Source of the DNA: Collinsella aerofaciens
GTDB lineage: Bacteria; Actinomycetota; Coriobacteriia; Coriobacteriales; Coriobacteriaceae
Assembly: GCF_028206995.1 (NCBI RefSeq)
Contig: NZ_JAQLFL010000010.1
Location: 16,520-80,519, forward strand
Direction: 5' to 3'
Length of the DNA: 64,000 nt
Shown: piece after piece, positions 1-8,544 of the stretch
Numbering within the stretch: position 1 is the stretch's first letter
How the letters are laid out: each line of letters starts with the position of its first letter
Translations under genes and position numbers: made by a program
Notes under the pieces: model-generated
Databases searched by the model: none
What the model was told of the DNA's origin: nothing
The model's input: the letters and a program-made list of their open reading frames with translations, nothing else

Positions 1-342
1 ATAGATGGGTTGGCCGCTTATGCGGTCCCACACCACCGTGGTCTCGCGCTGGTTGGAGATACCGATGGCGGCAATGCGGTTAGAATGGATGCCGCTCTTA
101 AACTGGACCTCCATCATCACGCCGATCTGGCTGGCAAGCACCTCCGTGGGATCCTGCTCCACCCAGCCGGGACGCGGGAAGCTGGTTTTGACGCTACGGC
201 GCGCCTGGGCGACGATGCAGCCGTACTCGTCGACGATGGTCGCAAGTACCGAGGTAGTGCCGCAGTCGAGCGCCATGATGTAGGAACCGCCAAAGCTAAA
301 CGAGGCGTCTTCCATGCCCAGGCTGCCTAGATTCAACGACAT
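1..342 (-). CDS. glpK: Glycerol kinase (FGGY family), N-terminal part, cut by window edge
   Basis: The first 114 residues of an FGGY carbohydrate kinase are visible; the gene continues beyond base 1. The ATP-phosphate-binding motif MALDCGTTS lies near residue 23, followed by GWVEQDP and GISNQRETTVVWD, the pattern of glycerol kinase, which phosphorylates glycerol to glycerol-3-phosphate in the cytoplasm. The ATG at 342 follows a GAAAGG-like site; an internal ATG at the MALD motif would also give a normal N-terminus, so roughly 20 leading residues are uncertain. The start lies 13 bases after the stop of the tsaC-like gene on the same strand, so the two are probably co-transcribed. Another FGGY kinase such as xylulokinase is less likely because of the ISNQRET motif. 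Confidence 0.8.
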   Translation of the reverse strand, partial: MSLNLGSLGMEDASFSFGGSYIMALDCGTTSVLATIVDEYGCIVAQARRSVKTSFPRPGWVEQDPTEVLASQIGVMMEVQFKSGIHSNRIAAIGISNQRETTVVWDRISGQPIY

Positions 343-355
343 CGCTTACACCTTT

Positions 356-1099
356 CTATTGCATCGGGTCGGACAGGACCCGTTCGATCTCTGATGCGGG
401 AAGCGCGCCTTGGCGCAGGATCTGGAGCTCGCCGTGCTGAAACGACACGATGGTTGAGGCGTCGCGACACGGGGTCTCACCGGCGTCGACGGCCACATCG
501 ACCCCCTCCAGGATGCGCTCCTCCACCGTGACAAAACTTGCCGGCGCGGGCGCGCCATGCGTGTTGGCGCTGGTGCAGGCAAGAGGGCTGCCGCAGGCGC
601 GGATGAGCGCCTGCACCACGGGCGAGGCCGAAGCGCGAAGTGCCACCGTGTCGTCGGCGGCGCGCATAAAGGTCGGCACGCAGGGGGCCGCCTTAACCAC
701 GATAGTCAGGGCGCCCGGCCAGCATCGTCGGGCGAGCACGCGGGCCTCGTTAGGGATATCCACGCCATAGCGGTCGAGTGCCTCGGCATCATCGACCAGC
801 CAGGCAACCGTTTGGGTGAGCTCGCGCTGCTTGAGGGTAAAGATACGACGATAGCCGGTGCCGAGTGCGGGGACCGCGGCGCCGTTGACGGTGGCCTGCG
901 GATCGCGCGGCCACGGCAGAGGTTCACTTGTATCTTGTGGAACGGCATCCGAGAAGGCGTTGACCGCCACGGCGACACCGTAGACCGTCTCGGTTGGAAT
1001 AAGCGCCAGGCCGCCGCGACCGAGTAGCTCGGCCGTGCGCTCGACTGCAAGCCGATGCGGCTCGCGCGCTCCCTCGTATACCCGATAGACCGTCTGCAT
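356..1099 (-). CDS. tsaC: Threonylcarbamoyl-AMP synthase (YrdC/Sua5 domain)
   Basis: A 247-residue YrdC-domain protein. It should make threonylcarbamoyl-AMP from threonine, bicarbonate and ATP, the first step of the t6A37 tRNA modification. Family signatures are GGLALIPTETVYGVAV near the N-terminus, FTLKQRELTQ, RRCWPGALTIVVK, and the CTSANTHGAPA motif near residue 180. Its length corresponds to the short TsaC type rather than the long Sua5 type with an extra C-terminal domain. ATG at 1099. It lies just upstream of glpK on the same strand. Family assignment is firm; which partner Tsa proteins it uses cannot be seen here. Confidence 0.88.
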   Translation of the reverse strand: MQTVYRVYEGAREPHRLAVERTAELLGRGGLALIPTETVYGVAVAVNAFSDAVPQDTSEPLPWPRDPQATVNGAAVPALGTGYRRIFTLKQRELTQTVAWLVDDAEALDRYGVDIPNEARVLARRCWPGALTIVVKAAPCVPTFMRAADDTVALRASASPVVQALIRACGSPLACTSANTHGAPAPASFVTVEERILEGVDVAVDAGETPCRDASTIVSFQHGELQILRQGALPASEIERVLSDPMQ

Positions 1100-1233
1100 G
1101 TGTATGCCAGCCCCTTACGCTCTGGTGCAAGTTTGTTTACTGTGGGGCATTCTCGCACGAAACGTTCAACCTATTTGCCCAGAGCGCATGTTGGTTTGGT
1201 GAGCGGCTCTAGTAGTCGGTGAAAGTGAGGGGG

Positions 1234-1680
1234 TTATTGGACTGCGACGAACTTCTTTGGCCTGCCGGCGTGGCGTTCTTGGGCGGCGTAGCGCTCGATG
1301 CTGTCTATCGTTATCATCCGACGGCCGTCGACGAGTTCAACATCGAGCTTTCCGGCTTTGACCAGCGCGGTAATCCGCGGAGCGGAGACTTTGAGGTCCA
1401 GCGCTGCGTCTTTAAATGTTCGGCACGCCGCTTCCCGAGCGTCCTCGTGGTCGATTTCGACTGAAAGGGCCACGACCTCGGCCGAGCGTTCGTACCCTGC
1501 CGGAGTCAAACCGTTGTTGAGGTCGTCGGCCAAAAACGCCATCAGCGCCTCAGCGGCATGGGCAATCGCTTCTTCGCGCGTATCACCATCGGCAAAGGCG
1601 CCGGGAATCTGCGGGAAGCTAGCACAGTAACCGTCGTCTTCTTTTATGAGAACGCAGTCATAGGTAAATCGCTGCCTCAT
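1234..1680 (-). CDS. hicB: HicB-type antitoxin
   Basis: A 148-residue HicB protein: the N-terminal RNase-H-like fold begins with YDCVLIKEDDGYCASFPQIPG and is followed by GDTREEAIAHAAEAL, the classic HicB pattern. The C-terminal 70 residues resemble a helix-turn-helix/ribbon DNA-binding part (around APRITALVKAGKL). HicB neutralises the HicA mRNA interferase and represses its own operon. The ATG at 1680 is chosen because a GGAGG sits seven bases upstream; a GTG at 1725 would overlap hicA. It starts 11 bases after hicA in the usual toxin-first order. Confidence 0.88.
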   Translation of the reverse strand: MRQRFTYDCVLIKEDDGYCASFPQIPGAFADGDTREEAIAHAAEALMAFLADDLNNGLTPAGYERSAEVVALSVEIDHEDAREAACRTFKDAALDLKVSAPRITALVKAGKLDVELVDGRRMITIDSIERYAAQERHAGRPKKFVAVQ

Positions 1681-1691
1681 TTTGCCTCCAA

Positions 1692-1877
1692 CTACCATCC
1701 AGCTTGGCGACGAATACTTGCCCACGTGCCCTTCTTTGGTCGATCACCACCAGAGCCGTTCACGGTGATAACACGGTCACCAGAAACGTACTTAGCATGA
1801 CTACCGACTTGCGCGACCTTCACGAATCCATCGTGCTTGAGTAGGGCAATGATTTCCCGAAAGGTAGGAGGTTGCAT
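1692..1877 (-). CDS. hicA: HicA-type mRNA interferase toxin
   Basis: A 61-residue HicA toxin with a double-stranded-RNA-binding-like fold that cleaves mRNA independently of translation. The sequence shows REIIALLKHDGF, the catalytic histidine in VGSHAKY, and the terminal pattern GTWASIRRQAG that corresponds to the usual G-T-L-R-S-I-L-K-Q-A-G. The ATG at 1877 is preceded by AGAGGT. It is the first gene of hicAB and lies directly downstream of a strong AT-rich promoter/operator. Confidence 0.88.
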   Translation of the reverse strand: MQPPTFREIIALLKHDGFVKVAQVGSHAKYVSGDRVITVNGSGGDRPKKGTWASIRRQAGW

Positions 1878-1902
1878 GGGCCGACCTCTTTCAGCCGTCC
1901 TA

Positions 1903-1931
1903 ATTATAAACTATTTTATAATTTTTGCTAA
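1903..1931 (-). promoter_or_regulatory. hicAB promoter with overlapping palindromic operator
   Basis: On the minus strand, TTAGCA (1926-1931) and a perfect TATAAT (1903-1908) are separated by 17 bases. The -10 box sits within a perfect inverted repeat, ATTATAAA-CTAT-TTTATAAT (1903-1922). A palindrome over the -10 box is what autoregulation by HicB or the HicAB complex would require. The box match is seen; the regulator is inferred. Confidence 0.65.
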
Positions 1932-1945
1932 CCAGTTAATAAATA

Positions 1946-3196
1946 TTACTGGCGCTGCTTGGGCTCGGTGACGATGGCTCGAACGATGCGGGGACGATCG
2001 GTGAGGTCGTGGACGATACGCACGTCCGAAAGGCCTGCCTGGCGACAGAGCTCGGCCGCGGCATCGAGGGCACCCTCGTAGAGCTCGCAGGCAAACAGGC
2101 CGCCGGCACGCAGCATGTAAGGCGCCGCATTGAGCAGGCGGCGGAAGATATCGAGGCCGTCGGCGCCGCCCTCGAGCGCCAGGTCGGGCTCAAAGTCCTT
2201 GACCTCGTGCGGCAGCGAACGCATGACGTCGGTCGGGATGTAAGGCGGATTGGAGACGAGCACGTCGAAGGTACCCCACTCGTCGTGGGGAATGGAGCTC
2301 ACCAGGTTGGTGAGGCTGAAGGCAACATCATCTGCCGTGAGGCCGAGCGCGTCGCGGTTTTTGGTGGCCAGATCGATGGCGCGCGGCTCGATATCGGTGG
2401 CGGTACAGGTGACGTGGCCGCGGCGCTCCCAGGCAAGGGAGAGCGAGATGCAGCCCGTGCCGCAGCCGACCTCGAGAACGCGGGCGATGCGGGGCTCGGC
2501 TGGGGCAGGCGAAGCGGCATCCTGAGCTGAAGCCGTCTCCTGGCCGGCACCCTCGATGGCGATGCCGTATTCGTCGAGCTCGGGCTCGACGGCTTCCGCG
2601 GTGTCGGCTTCTGCTGCCTGCACGGCGGCTTCCTCGGCCTCGCGGTCGGCCAGCTCCTCGGCATAGGCACGGCTGCCCAATACGTCGCCGCCTAGCGCCG
2701 CTTCATCGGCAGCCGTCAGGTTAGCGGCACGGCGCTCGGCGGTCGCGCGTTCGTCTGCCAGCGCCGCCTCGGCCTTGCGTGCCTCCTCGACCTCATCGTT
2801 CCAAGGCAGCTCAACACGCTGACGGGCAGCAGCCTCGGGGCTCAGCACCTCGGCATCCAGATAATTGAGGACTTCCTCGACGAGCATCTCGGTTTCGGGG
2901 CGCGGAATGAGCACACCGGGGGCGCACGCGACGTCGATCATGCGAAACTGCGTGCTGCCCGTGATGTATTGCAGCGGCTCGCCCTTAGCGCGGCGGACAA
3001 CGGCCGCATGCATGGTCTCGAGCTGGGCCGCGTTAAGCGTCTCGTCCATGCGCATATATAGGTCAATGCGTGCCAGGCCCGTGGCGGCGCACAGCAGCCA
3101 CTCGGCAGAAAGACGGGGGTGCTCCTCGCCGCGTTCGGCCAGGTACTCCTTGGTCCACTCGAGACAACGCTTGATGGTCCAGATCTCGTTTGCCAT
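1946..3196 (-). CDS. prmC: Peptide chain release factor N5-glutamine methyltransferase
   Basis: PrmC methylates the glutamine of the GGQ loop of release factors RF1/RF2 using SAM. Visible parts: N-terminal helical domain with GEPLQYITG (about 72-80) and IPRPETE (97-103), the SAM loop LEVGCGTGCISLSLA (about 241-255), and the catalytic SNPPYIP (about 315-321). At 416 residues it is about 130 longer than usual; the excess is an Ala/Glu-rich insert at roughly 116-235, between the N-terminal domain and the SAM domain. The ATG at 3196 has GGGGAGGG upstream. prfA, its substrate gene, lies upstream on the same strand but separated by about 600 non-coding bases, so a separate promoter is likely. Confidence 0.88.
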   Translation of the reverse strand: MANEIWTIKRCLEWTKEYLAERGEEHPRLSAEWLLCAATGLARIDLYMRMDETLNAAQLETMHAAVVRRAKGEPLQYITGSTQFRMIDVACAPGVLIPRPETEMLVEEVLNYLDAEVLSPEAAARQRVELPWNDEVEEARKAEAALADERATAERRAANLTAADEAALGGDVLGSRAYAEELADREAEEAAVQAAEADTAEAVEPELDEYGIAIEGAGQETASAQDAASPAPAEPRIARVLEVGCGTGCISLSLAWERRGHVTCTATDIEPRAIDLATKNRDALGLTADDVAFSLTNLVSSIPHDEWGTFDVLVSNPPYIPTDVMRSLPHEVKDFEPDLALEGGADGLDIFRRLLNAAPYMLRAGGLFACELYEGALDAAAELCRQAGLSDVRIVHDLTDRPRIVRAIVTEPKQRQ

Positions 3197-3289
3197 GGGG
3201 CCCTCCCCTCTTAAGCGCCGGGCGGCGCGCGAATGTCGGAGCAGATTGTAAGCGAGGCTAGCGCTTGGCAAGGGGCGATTGAAGGCGAT

Positions 3290-3600
3290 TATCGAGAATC
3301 AGCCCAGAATTTTGCACCGGTCTCGCTCAAAGTGTTCATTCGCCGACGTCTAGATTTGCATTCGTCAAGCTTTTGGTAAGGTTGACCCAAAACTGACCAA
3401 TATCTAACCAAGAACTTGCCAAGTCACTTGACGTGCGACGCATCAAAAAATGCACTGCGACTTCTCGGACGATTTTTTGAGCATTATTATCGATAGCAGA
3501 TAAACGCCGTTGATTGCTTTAAGCAGTTAAATTGCTTAATTTCTAACAAAGCAGATTAAATAAACTCGAATAGCAATTTACTCAACCTAGTCATTTAAGA
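3290..3600. other. AT-rich non-coding stretch upstream of prmC
   Basis: No plausible gene is visible here. Base composition is clearly more AT-rich than the surroundings. It contains the inverted repeat TTAAGCA-N7-TGCTTAA around 3520-3540 and, at its end, TAGTCATT...AATGACTA flanking GAACGTCCCC, a motif that recurs near the IS110 insertion (24,080 and 25,450) and near 9,575. It may be decayed mobile DNA plus the prmC promoter, which cannot be pinpointed. Confidence 0.4.
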
Positions 3601-3644
3601 ACGTCCCCAATGACTACCCAAGAGAACGCCGCAGGTAGAGGACG

Positions 3645-3793
3645 GACAGCGAGCGACGTCCAGAGCGAACAAGTTGGCATGAAAAAGGCGAGGCATAGAC
3701 CTTCTGGTCATGCCTCGCCTTTTGAATGACAAATTGTCGCTCTGGGCGGCGCGCAGCGTCGAGCCGTTACGCGGTTTGGTAAAACCGCGTAAC
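3645..3793 (-). repeat. Two-hairpin 3' element, copy 1 (abuts prfA stop)
   Basis: Read on the minus strand, the element starts at the base after the prfA stop with a perfect 12-bp hairpin (GTTACGCGGTTT / AAACCGCGTAAC, 3766-3793). It continues through a GC-rich linker into a long imperfect palindrome of 84 bases (3661-3744). The core, GGCGAGGCAT / ATGCCTCGCC followed by TTTTT, has the form of an intrinsic terminator. A second copy with compensating changes lies at 9605-9750 and a decayed one at 25,465-25,523. The terminator role for prfA is inferred from position and shape. Confidence 0.7.
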
Positions 3794-4861
3794 CTAAACT
3801 GCTTGTGCCAGCTTCTCGGCTCGCTCGGCGGCGGCGAGCGCCTCGATGACGGTGCCGAGCTGATCGCCCAGAAGGACGCCGTTGTAGGTAGAGTTAAAGC
3901 CGATACGGTGATCGGTCACGCGGTCCTGGGGCTGGTTGTAAGTACGGATCTTCTCGGAACGGTTGCCGTGGCCGATCTGGCTCTGGCGCTCGGCACCGAG
4001 CTCGGCCTGCTGCTTCTCGAGCTCCATCTCGTACAGACGGGCGCGCAGCATCTGCATGCAGACTTCGCGGTTCTGAATCTGGGAGCGCTGTTCCTGCGAC
4101 TGCACCACGGTGTTGGTGGGCAAGTGGGTGATGCGCACGGCGGAGTAGGTAGTGTTAACGCACTGACCGCCAGGGCCGGAGGCGCAGTAGGTGTCGATGC
4201 GCAGGTCGGACTGGTTGATCTGGACGTCGATTTCCTCGGCCTCGGGAAGCACGGCTACGGTAGCCGTGGAGGTCTGAATGCGGCCCTGGGACTCGGTCTT
4301 GGGAACGCGCTGGACGCGGTGCACGCCGGACTCGAACTTCATGACGGAGTAAACGCGGTCGCCCTCGACCTTGAACTCAATGGACTTAAAGCCGCCGGCC
4401 TCGCTGGGGCTGGAATCGAGCACGGTGGTCTTCCAACCGCGCGACTCGCAAAAGCGCTGGTACATCTTGTACAGATCGCCGGCAAAGATGGCCGCCTCGT
4501 CGCCACCGGCGGCGGAGCGAATCTCGACGATGGTGTTCTTGTCGTCGTTGGGGTCGCTCGGGATGAGCATGTACTTGATGTCTTCCTCGAGCTGGGGGAG
4601 CTTTGCCTCGTTTTCGGAGATGTCCATCTGGAGCATCTCCTTCTCATCGGCATCGGTGGTATCGTGCAGCATCTCCTTGGCAGCCTCGATGTCATCGAGC
4701 GCGCCGATGTACTCGCGCGAAGCGGCGATGAGGTCGGACTGGTGCGCGTACTCCTTGTTGAGACGCGTGAACTCCTTGATATCGGAGGCGACGGCCGGGT
4801 CGGAAAGCTTCTTCTCGAGCTCCTCGTAGGCCTTGATAATCTTTTCGAGCTTGTCGCGCAT
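3794..4861 (-). CDS. prfA: Peptide chain release factor 1
   Basis: RF1 terminates translation at UAA and UAG. The 355-residue protein has the normal length. The GGQ catalytic loop is SGPGGQCVNTT (GGQ at 231-233). The tripeptide codon-recognition motif reads PKT (187-189, in VQRVPKTESQGR), which fits the P-x-T form of RF1 and not the SPF of RF2. The ATG at 4861 has AAAGGAG eight bases upstream. The gene ends with UAG, an RF1 codon, and is immediately followed by a palindromic 3' element. Its modifying enzyme gene prmC is the next gene downstream. Confidence 0.95.
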   Translation of the reverse strand: MRDKLEKIIKAYEELEKKLSDPAVASDIKEFTRLNKEYAHQSDLIAASREYIGALDDIEAAKEMLHDTTDADEKEMLQMDISENEAKLPQLEEDIKYMLIPSDPNDDKNTIVEIRSAAGGDEAAIFAGDLYKMYQRFCESRGWKTTVLDSSPSEAGGFKSIEFKVEGDRVYSVMKFESGVHRVQRVPKTESQGRIQTSTATVAVLPEAEEIDVQINQSDLRIDTYCASGPGGQCVNTTYSAVRITHLPTNTVVQSQEQRSQIQNREVCMQMLRARLYEMELEKQQAELGAERQSQIGHGNRSEKIRTYNQPQDRVTDHRIGFNSTYNGVLLGDQLGTVIEALAAAERAEKLAQAV

Positions 4862-4942
4862 GGCGGGACTCCTTTATATGCGTGAAGGTGAAAATCGGCA
4901 GAGTTGATGGGGCGCGCGGCGCCACTGCGGGGGTAAGCCCGG

Positions 4943-4969
4943 CTAGAACATGTCGATCTTCAGATACAT
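4943..4969 (-). CDS. Possible 8-codon leader peptide upstream of prfA
   Basis: ATG at 4969 encodes MYLKIDMF followed by UAG, with GAAGGG six bases before the ATG. It lies about 80 bases upstream of the prfA start. A tiny open frame ending in an RF1-specific stop codon in front of the RF1 gene would be a natural sensor of RF1 level, but a good Shine-Dalgarno and an 8-codon frame can occur by chance. Low confidence. Confidence 0.25.
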   Translation of the reverse strand: MYLKIDMF

Positions 4970-5056
4970 GCGTATCCCTTCGCGTATGGGGTACATAGTT
5001 GCGGTCTAAACCATACATGATAGCGTGCGCAGGCAAACCTGCATATAACCCGCACG

Positions 5057-5091
5057 GAATCTGACAAAGGGACAGTCCCTTTGTCGGATTC
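5057..5091. repeat. REP-like AAAGGGAC palindrome
   Basis: GAATCTGACAAAGGGAC and GTCCCTTTGTCGGATTC form a 17-bp stem with one mismatch around a single central base. It reaches the stop codon of the M20 peptidase gene. One of about eight copies of this palindrome family in the window. Confidence 0.8.
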
Positions 5092-6506
5092 TAGAGCGTA
5101 TGGAGCAGGGCGATGAGGAAGCGGACACCCTGGAGGTAGGCGCGGCGGGTGATGCGCTCGTTGGTGCCGTGGACGCCGCGGTCGCACTCGTCATCGTCGA
5201 CCACAAAGGCCGAGAAGCGAATGCACTCGGAACAAATGCGCTGGTAGTTGGCAGCGTCGGTCGCGCCGATCACGGTCGAGGGGACAATCGCCAACGGCTC
5301 GGATGATCCGTTTTCCTCCGTCCCCTTTGGATCACGGAAATAGCGGGCGGCGATGGAGCGAACCGCCTCGAGACCGGGACCACCGATGCGCGGGGACGGC
5401 GAGGGTTCGGAGCTGCCGGGGCCCAGCTCCACTTCGACACGACCGGCAAGGTCCGCCCCGGCAACCGCCTCACGGCAGCGCGCCACAACGTCGGCCACGC
5501 TCGTGCCCTCGAGCATGCGGAAGTTAATGTTGGCCCACATATCCTGCGGCATTACGTTGGCGCCGGTGCTGCCACCCTCGATCTGCGTGGGCGCGCAGGT
5601 GGTGGTCACGAGCGGATAGAGCTTCTTGCTGGCGAGGCACTCGCGCACGATGGTGTCCTTGTTGGAGGCAATTTCATCGGCCGTGTAGAGCCCCAACTCG
5701 ACGAGTTGGGCGGCAAGCAAGTCGGTCACGCGCGTCGGCCACTCGATATCGCAGATTGCGGCAATGGAGCGGCTCAGCACCTCGAGCGATGTGCCGCCGT
5801 AGGGGTTGGACGAATGCCCGCCCTCGCTCTTCGTCTTGAGCACGATATCGGCATAGCCCTTCTCGGCCAGGTCGGCGTGCATAAGCCAGCCCTCGCCCGC
5901 GCCGTACTCGGCAGCCGGAACGATGCGGTAGTCGCCCTCGTCGATCAGGTACTCAAGCTCAATGCCGCGCTCTTCGAGCACGCGGCCGATGACACCCGCA
6001 CCGAACTGCGTGGTTTCCTCGTCCTGGCCAAAAGCCAGCAGCAGGGTGCGCTCGTGCTCCCAGCCGTGGGCCAGCGCATACTCAACCGCCTCGAGAATGC
6101 CTGCGACTTGGTCTTTCATGTCGATGGCGCCGCGGCCCCAAATGTAGGCATCGTCCACATGTCCGCCAAAGGGGGCGTGCGTCCAATCGTCCTCGGTGCC
6201 CGGCACCACGGGAACCACGTCCATGTGGCCCATGAGCATGACGGGTTTGAGGGCAGGGTCGGAACCGCTAAGCGTCAGCAATAGCGAATGATCGATGAGC
6301 TCGACCTTACCCGCTGTAAATACGCGCGGCCACGCCTGCTGCATATAGGCGCGCAGGTCGTCGAACGGCTGCCAGTTCACCGCCTCGGCATCCATGCTCG
6401 AGATGGTCGGAAACGACAGCACACGGCCCAAGCGCTCGCATGCGCCGGCCTCGTCTATACCGGCAAAATCATCCTCATGCGCAAAGAAGCGCCAAACCTC
6501 GGCCAT
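5091..6506 (-). CDS. M20 family metallopeptidase (dipeptidase/deacylase type)
   Basis: A 471-residue zinc-dependent M20 hydrolase that probably cleaves dipeptides or N-acyl amino acids in the cytoplasm. Metal ligands can be placed in LMGHMDVVP, WGRGAIDMKD and FGQDEETT. A dimerisation-domain insert follows around GGHSSNPYGG, and the last ligand histidine is in DRGVHGTNERI near the C-terminus. The ATG at 6506 has AAAGGA upstream. It begins 72 bases after the ATPase of an amino-acid ABC importer on the same strand, suggesting import and breakdown of peptides or amino-acid conjugates as one unit. The exact substrate cannot be told from sequence. Confidence 0.85.
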   Translation of the reverse strand: MAEVWRFFAHEDDFAGIDEAGACERLGRVLSFPTISSMDAEAVNWQPFDDLRAYMQQAWPRVFTAGKVELIDHSLLLTLSGSDPALKPVMLMGHMDVVPVVPGTEDDWTHAPFGGHVDDAYIWGRGAIDMKDQVAGILEAVEYALAHGWEHERTLLLAFGQDEETTQFGAGVIGRVLEERGIELEYLIDEGDYRIVPAAEYGAGEGWLMHADLAEKGYADIVLKTKSEGGHSSNPYGGTSLEVLSRSIAAICDIEWPTRVTDLLAAQLVELGLYTADEIASNKDTIVRECLASKKLYPLVTTTCAPTQIEGGSTGANVMPQDMWANINFRMLEGTSVADVVARCREAVAGADLAGRVEVELGPGSSEPSPSPRIGGPGLEAVRSIAARYFRDPKGTEENGSSEPLAIVPSTVIGATDAANYQRICSECIRFSAFVVDDDECDRGVHGTNERITRRAYLQGVRFLIALLHTL

Positions 6507-6578
6507 GACATCCTTTCGATTGTGATGACGAGGGCCGCCCCACCGGAGCGGCCCTGCCACGTAAGCGTTTGCGGTCGG

Positions 6579-7364
6579 CTATTTGTCCTCGAGATAACGC
6601 GAGAGGAACTCGCGGGTACGCTGGTGCTTGGGGTTGCCGAAGAGCTCGGCCGGCGCGGCATCCTCGAGGACCACGCCCTTGTCCATAAAGACCACGCGGT
6701 CGGACACCGTGCGGGCAAAGGCCATCTCGTGCGTGACGACGACCATGGTCATGCCGTCGGCAGCGAGCTTGCGCATGACCTCGAGCACCTCTCCCACGAT
6801 CTCGGGGTCGAGTGCGGAGGTCGGCTCGTCGAACAGCATGATCTGCGGGTTCATGCATAGAGCACGAGCGATGGCCACGCGCTGCTTTTGACCACCGGAC
6901 AGGCGACCCACGGCGGCGTGCGCGAATTTTTCGAGTCCCACACTCGTCAGATGCTCCATCGCAATTTTTTCAGCCTCGGCCTTGCTCATCTTTTTGAGCG
7001 TGACGGGCGCGAGCGTGCAGTTGTCGAGCACGTCCATGTTGTTGAACAGGTTAAAGCCCTGGAACACCATGCCGATGTCCTCGCGGAGTTTATTGATATT
7101 GCAGCGCTCGGCCGTAAGGTCCTGGCCGTGAAACCAGATGTGGCCCGCGTCCGGGGTCTCGAGCAGGTTGAGGCAGCGCAGGAAGGTCGACTTGCCCGAG
7201 CCCGAGGCGCCGATAATGGTAACGACCTCGCCGGGGTTAACGGACAGGTCGATGCCCTTGAGCACCTCGAGCGAGCCGAAGCTCTTGCGCAGGCCCTCGA
7301 CGCGGATGAGCGGCTCATTGGTCTGTGCGGCGGCCGCAACGCCGGTAATGGCGGTATCTGCCAT
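6579..7364 (-). CDS. Polar amino-acid ABC importer, ATP-binding protein
   Basis: A 261-residue ATPase of the GlnQ/HisP type. Walker A is GASGSGKST, the Q-loop FQGFNLF, the signature [15 protein letters not shown], Walker [13 protein letters not shown] and the H-loop VVTHEM; all are intact. It energises the permease encoded just upstream. The ATG at 7364 has GAGGAG upstream, 22 bases after the permease stop. The leading 25 residues are variable and Ala/Thr-rich, which is common at this N-terminus. Confidence 0.92.
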   Translation of the reverse strand: MADTAITGVAAAAQTNEPLIRVEGLRKSFGSLEVLKGIDLSVNPGEVVTIIGASGSGKSTFLRCLNLLETPDAGHIWFHGQDLTAERCNINKLREDIGMVFQGFNLFNNMDVLDNCTLAPVTLKKMSKAEAEKIAMEHLTSVGLEKFAHAAVGRLSGGQKQRVAIARALCMNPQIMLFDEPTSALDPEIVGEVLEVMRKLAADGMTMVVVTHEMAFARTVSDRVVFMDKGVVLEDAAPAELFGNPKHQRTREFLSRYLEDK

Positions 7365-7386
7365 GATGATTCTCCTCGTCTTGAGC

Positions 7387-8535
7387 CTAATTGGAGCTGG
7401 GCAGCGTGACCGGAGCCTCGGCGCCGAGCTTTTTGCCAAAGGCCTCGAGCAGGCGGCTCGCCACGAGCGTCAGGATCAGGTAGACCACGAGCGCCACGCA
7501 GTAGACCTCCATCTGGCGGTAGTACACGCCGGCGACGGTGGTGGTGGCGTACATAAGGTCGAACACGCCGATGACCGAGAGCACCGACGAATCCTTGATG
7601 TTGATGATGAGCTCGTTGGTGAGTGCGGGAATCGCGTTTTTAATACCCTGGGGGAACACGACCTTGCGCATAGCCTGCCACTGCGACAGGCCCAGCGAAC
7701 GTGCTGCCTCGGCCTGGCCGGGATCGATGGACTCGATGCCGCCGCGCAGGACCTCCATCATGTAGGCGGTGGAGTTGAGCGAGATGGTAACGAGGCCGGC
7801 GGTGAAGGTGCTCCAGATCTGGTTGGCCTGGGCGGTCTCGAAGCCCATACCACGCAAAACGGTGAAGCCCGCGTAATAGATGAGCAGACCCTGGACCATC
7901 ATGGGCGTGCCGCGCACGATGGTGGAGTAGACGGTCGCAAAGCCGCGGCCGATACTCTTAAAGAAGCGCACCAGGTCGTTATCCACGCGATCGAAGGTCT
8001 GAATACGCAGGAACACGAAGAGCAGTGCCAGGAAGAATGCGATGACGGTGCCGAAGGTGGCAAGCGCGATGGTGATCTCGATACCGCGAATGAAGAAGTC
8101 CCCGCTCTTGTAGGTCATGTAGACCAAGCTCGACAAAAAGTCGCTGGGGTTGGAATCCGAGACAATGCTCACCTGCACCAGGTCGATAAACGACATGACG
8201 CAGCGGTCGATAAAGAAGATCGCCGCAATGGCGACCACGACGTAGCTGCCCAGGCGCGCAGCGTGGCGGCAACGCTCGGATGCAAACGGCGACTTTTCGC
8301 GATAGTCGCTCCAGTGCATGAGCTTGGTGACCAGCGCCACCGCCGACACGACGAGCCAGGCCCAAAGGATTGCCCAAAGGCAATCTTGGAACACGCCCAT
8401 AGGCGCCAAGAAGCTCAGCGGCGTGGGGTTGCGCTGGCTAAACGCCAGGCCGAGCGCCGCGATAACGCTCGTGCCCAGGTACACATAACGGTGGTCGGCC
8501 TTGATAAAGGAGGCCAGACGATTGATGGTTTTCAT
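7387..8535 (-). CDS. Polar amino-acid ABC importer, permease
   Basis: A 382-residue membrane protein of the HisM/GlnP type. The EAA loop [22 protein letters not shown], which docks on the ATPase, lies near residue 275. At least four hydrophobic segments precede or surround it. The protein is about 150 residues longer than typical single-domain permeases because of an N-terminal extension with three additional hydrophobic stretches (residues 15-130). ATG at 8535, nine bases after the stop of the binding protein gene, so the three genes form an operon. Confidence 0.9.
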   Translation of the reverse strand: MKTINRLASFIKADHRYVYLGTSVIAALGLAFSQRNPTPLSFLAPMGVFQDCLWAILWAWLVVSAVALVTKLMHWSDYREKSPFASERCRHAARLGSYVVVAIAAIFFIDRCVMSFIDLVQVSIVSDSNPSDFLSSLVYMTYKSGDFFIRGIEITIALATFGTVIAFFLALLFVFLRIQTFDRVDNDLVRFFKSIGRGFATVYSTIVRGTPMMVQGLLIYYAGFTVLRGMGFETAQANQIWSTFTAGLVTISLNSTAYMMEVLRGGIESIDPGQAEAARSLGLSQWQAMRKVVFPQGIKNAIPALTNELIINIKDSSVLSVIGVFDLMYATTTVAGVYYRQMEVYCVALVVYLILTLVASRLLEAFGKKLGAEAPVTLPSSN

Positions 8536-8544
8536 GCTGCCTCC

